In this document: positions 24,000 through 24,459 of the stretch, piece by piece
Position numbering within the stretch: the first letter of the stretch is position 1
Layout: every line of letters starts with the position of its first letter
Source: JAWWPG01 sp037719575
GTDB taxonomy: Bacteria > Actinomycetota > Actinomycetes > Propionibacteriales > Nocardioidaceae
Assembly: GCA_037719575.1 (NCBI GenBank)
Contig: JBBJMF010000036.1
Coordinates: 1 to 24,459, forward strand
DNA: 24,459 nt
Direction of reading: 5' to 3'
The notes under the pieces: generated by a model
Told to the model about the DNA's origin: nothing
Seen by the model: only the letters and a program-made list of their open reading frames with translations
Databases searched by the model: none
Made by a program: the position numbers and the translations under genes

Positions 24000-24459
24000 T
24001 CAGACCCGCCCGTAGAGGTTCGGCAGGATCCAGTCGTAGATGCTGGCGACCTCGACGTAGCGACCCGGACGCGGGGCCTGGATGATCTGGCTCCCGCCGA
24101 TGTAGAGCGCCACGTGGTAGATCGTGGAGGGGCTCGACGTGCTGCTCCAGAAGACCAGGTCGCCGGCCCGTAGCTCGCCGAACGAGATGTGCTGAACGGC
24201 GTCGTACTGCGCCACGGAGTAGTGCGGCAGATACACACCAGCGGCTGCCCACGACCCCATCGTGAGACCTGAGCAGTCCCACGAGTCGGGTCCATCAGCC
24301 CCCCACACGTAGGGCTCTCCGAGCTGGGCGCGGGCGAACGCGATCGCCGTCGAGGCTCCACCACTCGGTGGTGGAGGTGGGGGTGGTGGAGGTGGAGGTG
24401 GTGGAGGTGGTGGCGGCGGTGGCGGCGGCGGCGGAGGTGGTGGAGGTGGAGGTGGCGGC
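24000..24459 (-). CDS. NlpC/P60 peptidoglycan hydrolase with polyproline linker (5' part missing)
   Basis: The C-terminal 152 residues of a secreted cell-wall endopeptidase; the start lies beyond the window. Reading inward from the edge: 31 uninterrupted prolines, a short SGGAS hinge, then a C40 domain. FARAQLGEPYVWGADGPDSW precedes the catalytic cysteine in DCSGLT (codon 24273-24275). RAGDLVFW follows, and the catalytic histidine is in IYHVALYIGG (codon 24114-24116). At the usual third polar position the sequence is IIQAP, with glutamine where many relatives have histidine. Such proteins (RipA-like) cut D-Glu-mDAP bonds during septum splitting and growth. It converges on ppa across a shared hairpin. 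Confidence 0.88.
   Translation of the reverse strand, partial: PPPPPPPPPPPPPPPPPPPPPPPPPPPPPPPSGGASTAIAFARAQLGEPYVWGADGPDSWDCSGLTMGSWAAAGVYLPHYSVAQYDAVQHISFGELRAGDLVFWSSTSSPSTIYHVALYIGGSQIIQAPRPGRYVEVASIYDWILPNLYGRV
24366..24458 (-). repeat. Tract of 31 consecutive proline codons
   Basis: Every codon in this stretch is CCN on the minus strand, 31 in a row up to the window edge. The wobble base varies (CCA, CCT, CCG, CCC), so it is not a pure trinucleotide repeat. It forms the linker in front of the NlpC/P60 domain and probably explains why the assembly stops here. Confidence 0.85.

Noticed and set aside
24366..24459. The GGT/GGA/GGC-rich right end as a tandem-repeat array or CRISPR-like element.
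   Set aside because: It is in frame with the NlpC/P60 domain and every codon is proline; there are no spacers or longer repeat units.

Overview
The window is a contig-like piece of a very GC-rich actinobacterial chromosome (Actinomycetota). The evidence is the codon use, the frequent GTG and TTG starts, an F420-type LLM-class oxidoreductase, a DUF3180 protein, a DUF2342-type metalloprotease, the hpt-ftsH-folE-folP-folB-folK order and an orphan NuoD of the actinobacterial NuoD2 kind. As far as I remember, the order ppa-dacB-metalloprotease-tilS-hpt-ftsH-fol genes-nuoD2 resembles Streptomyces. I cannot place the organism below phylum or class. Both ends are low complexity (a 107-base G/C-only block at the left, a proline-codon tract at the right), so this may be a whole draft contig.

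Layout. 111-3327 (minus): argR-argG-argH, with 4-base overlaps, led by argR. 3433-4380 (plus): a MidA/NDUFAF7-type methyltransferase. 4373-6464: a GAF/LuxR-type regulator divergent from a secreted TolB-like beta-propeller protein. 6471-7857: an LLM oxidoreductase divergent from a hexapeptide acetyltransferase. 7896-9098: orphan nuoD2. 9188-12864: an osmoprotectant-type ABC transporter (binding protein, two permeases, and a divergent ATPase with CBS domains). 12861-18825 (minus): a small membrane/coiled-coil protein, DUF3180, folK, folB, an NTF2-like protein, folP, folE and ftsH in one tight run. 18953-23285 (minus): hpt, tilS, a zinc metalloprotease and dacB. 23402-23905 (plus): ppa. 24000-end (minus): an NlpC/P60 hydrolase cut by the window edge. 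No intergenic gap exceeds about 130 bases. I saw no tRNA, rRNA, transposase, integrase or CRISPR array.

How they work together: argRGH finishes arginine synthesis from citrulline. The fol genes carry GTP to dihydropteroate, with an NTF2-like protein embedded in the run. FtsH, TilS, Hpt and Ppa are housekeeping; DacB and the NlpC/P60 protein remodel peptidoglycan.

The strongest signals outside the genes are promoter-level. Eight genes have a -10-like hexamer (TANNNT in seven) ending exactly 6 or 7 bases before the start codon, the pattern of leaderless actinobacterial mRNAs. In the ABC transporter locus two divergent leaderless genes have start codons 3 bases apart, each with its -10 box inside the other's first codons. 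I found no clear new defence or mobile system; the best leads are this promoter architecture, the NuoD2/methyltransferase pair, the NTF2-like protein in the folate run and the LuxR-TolB pair.
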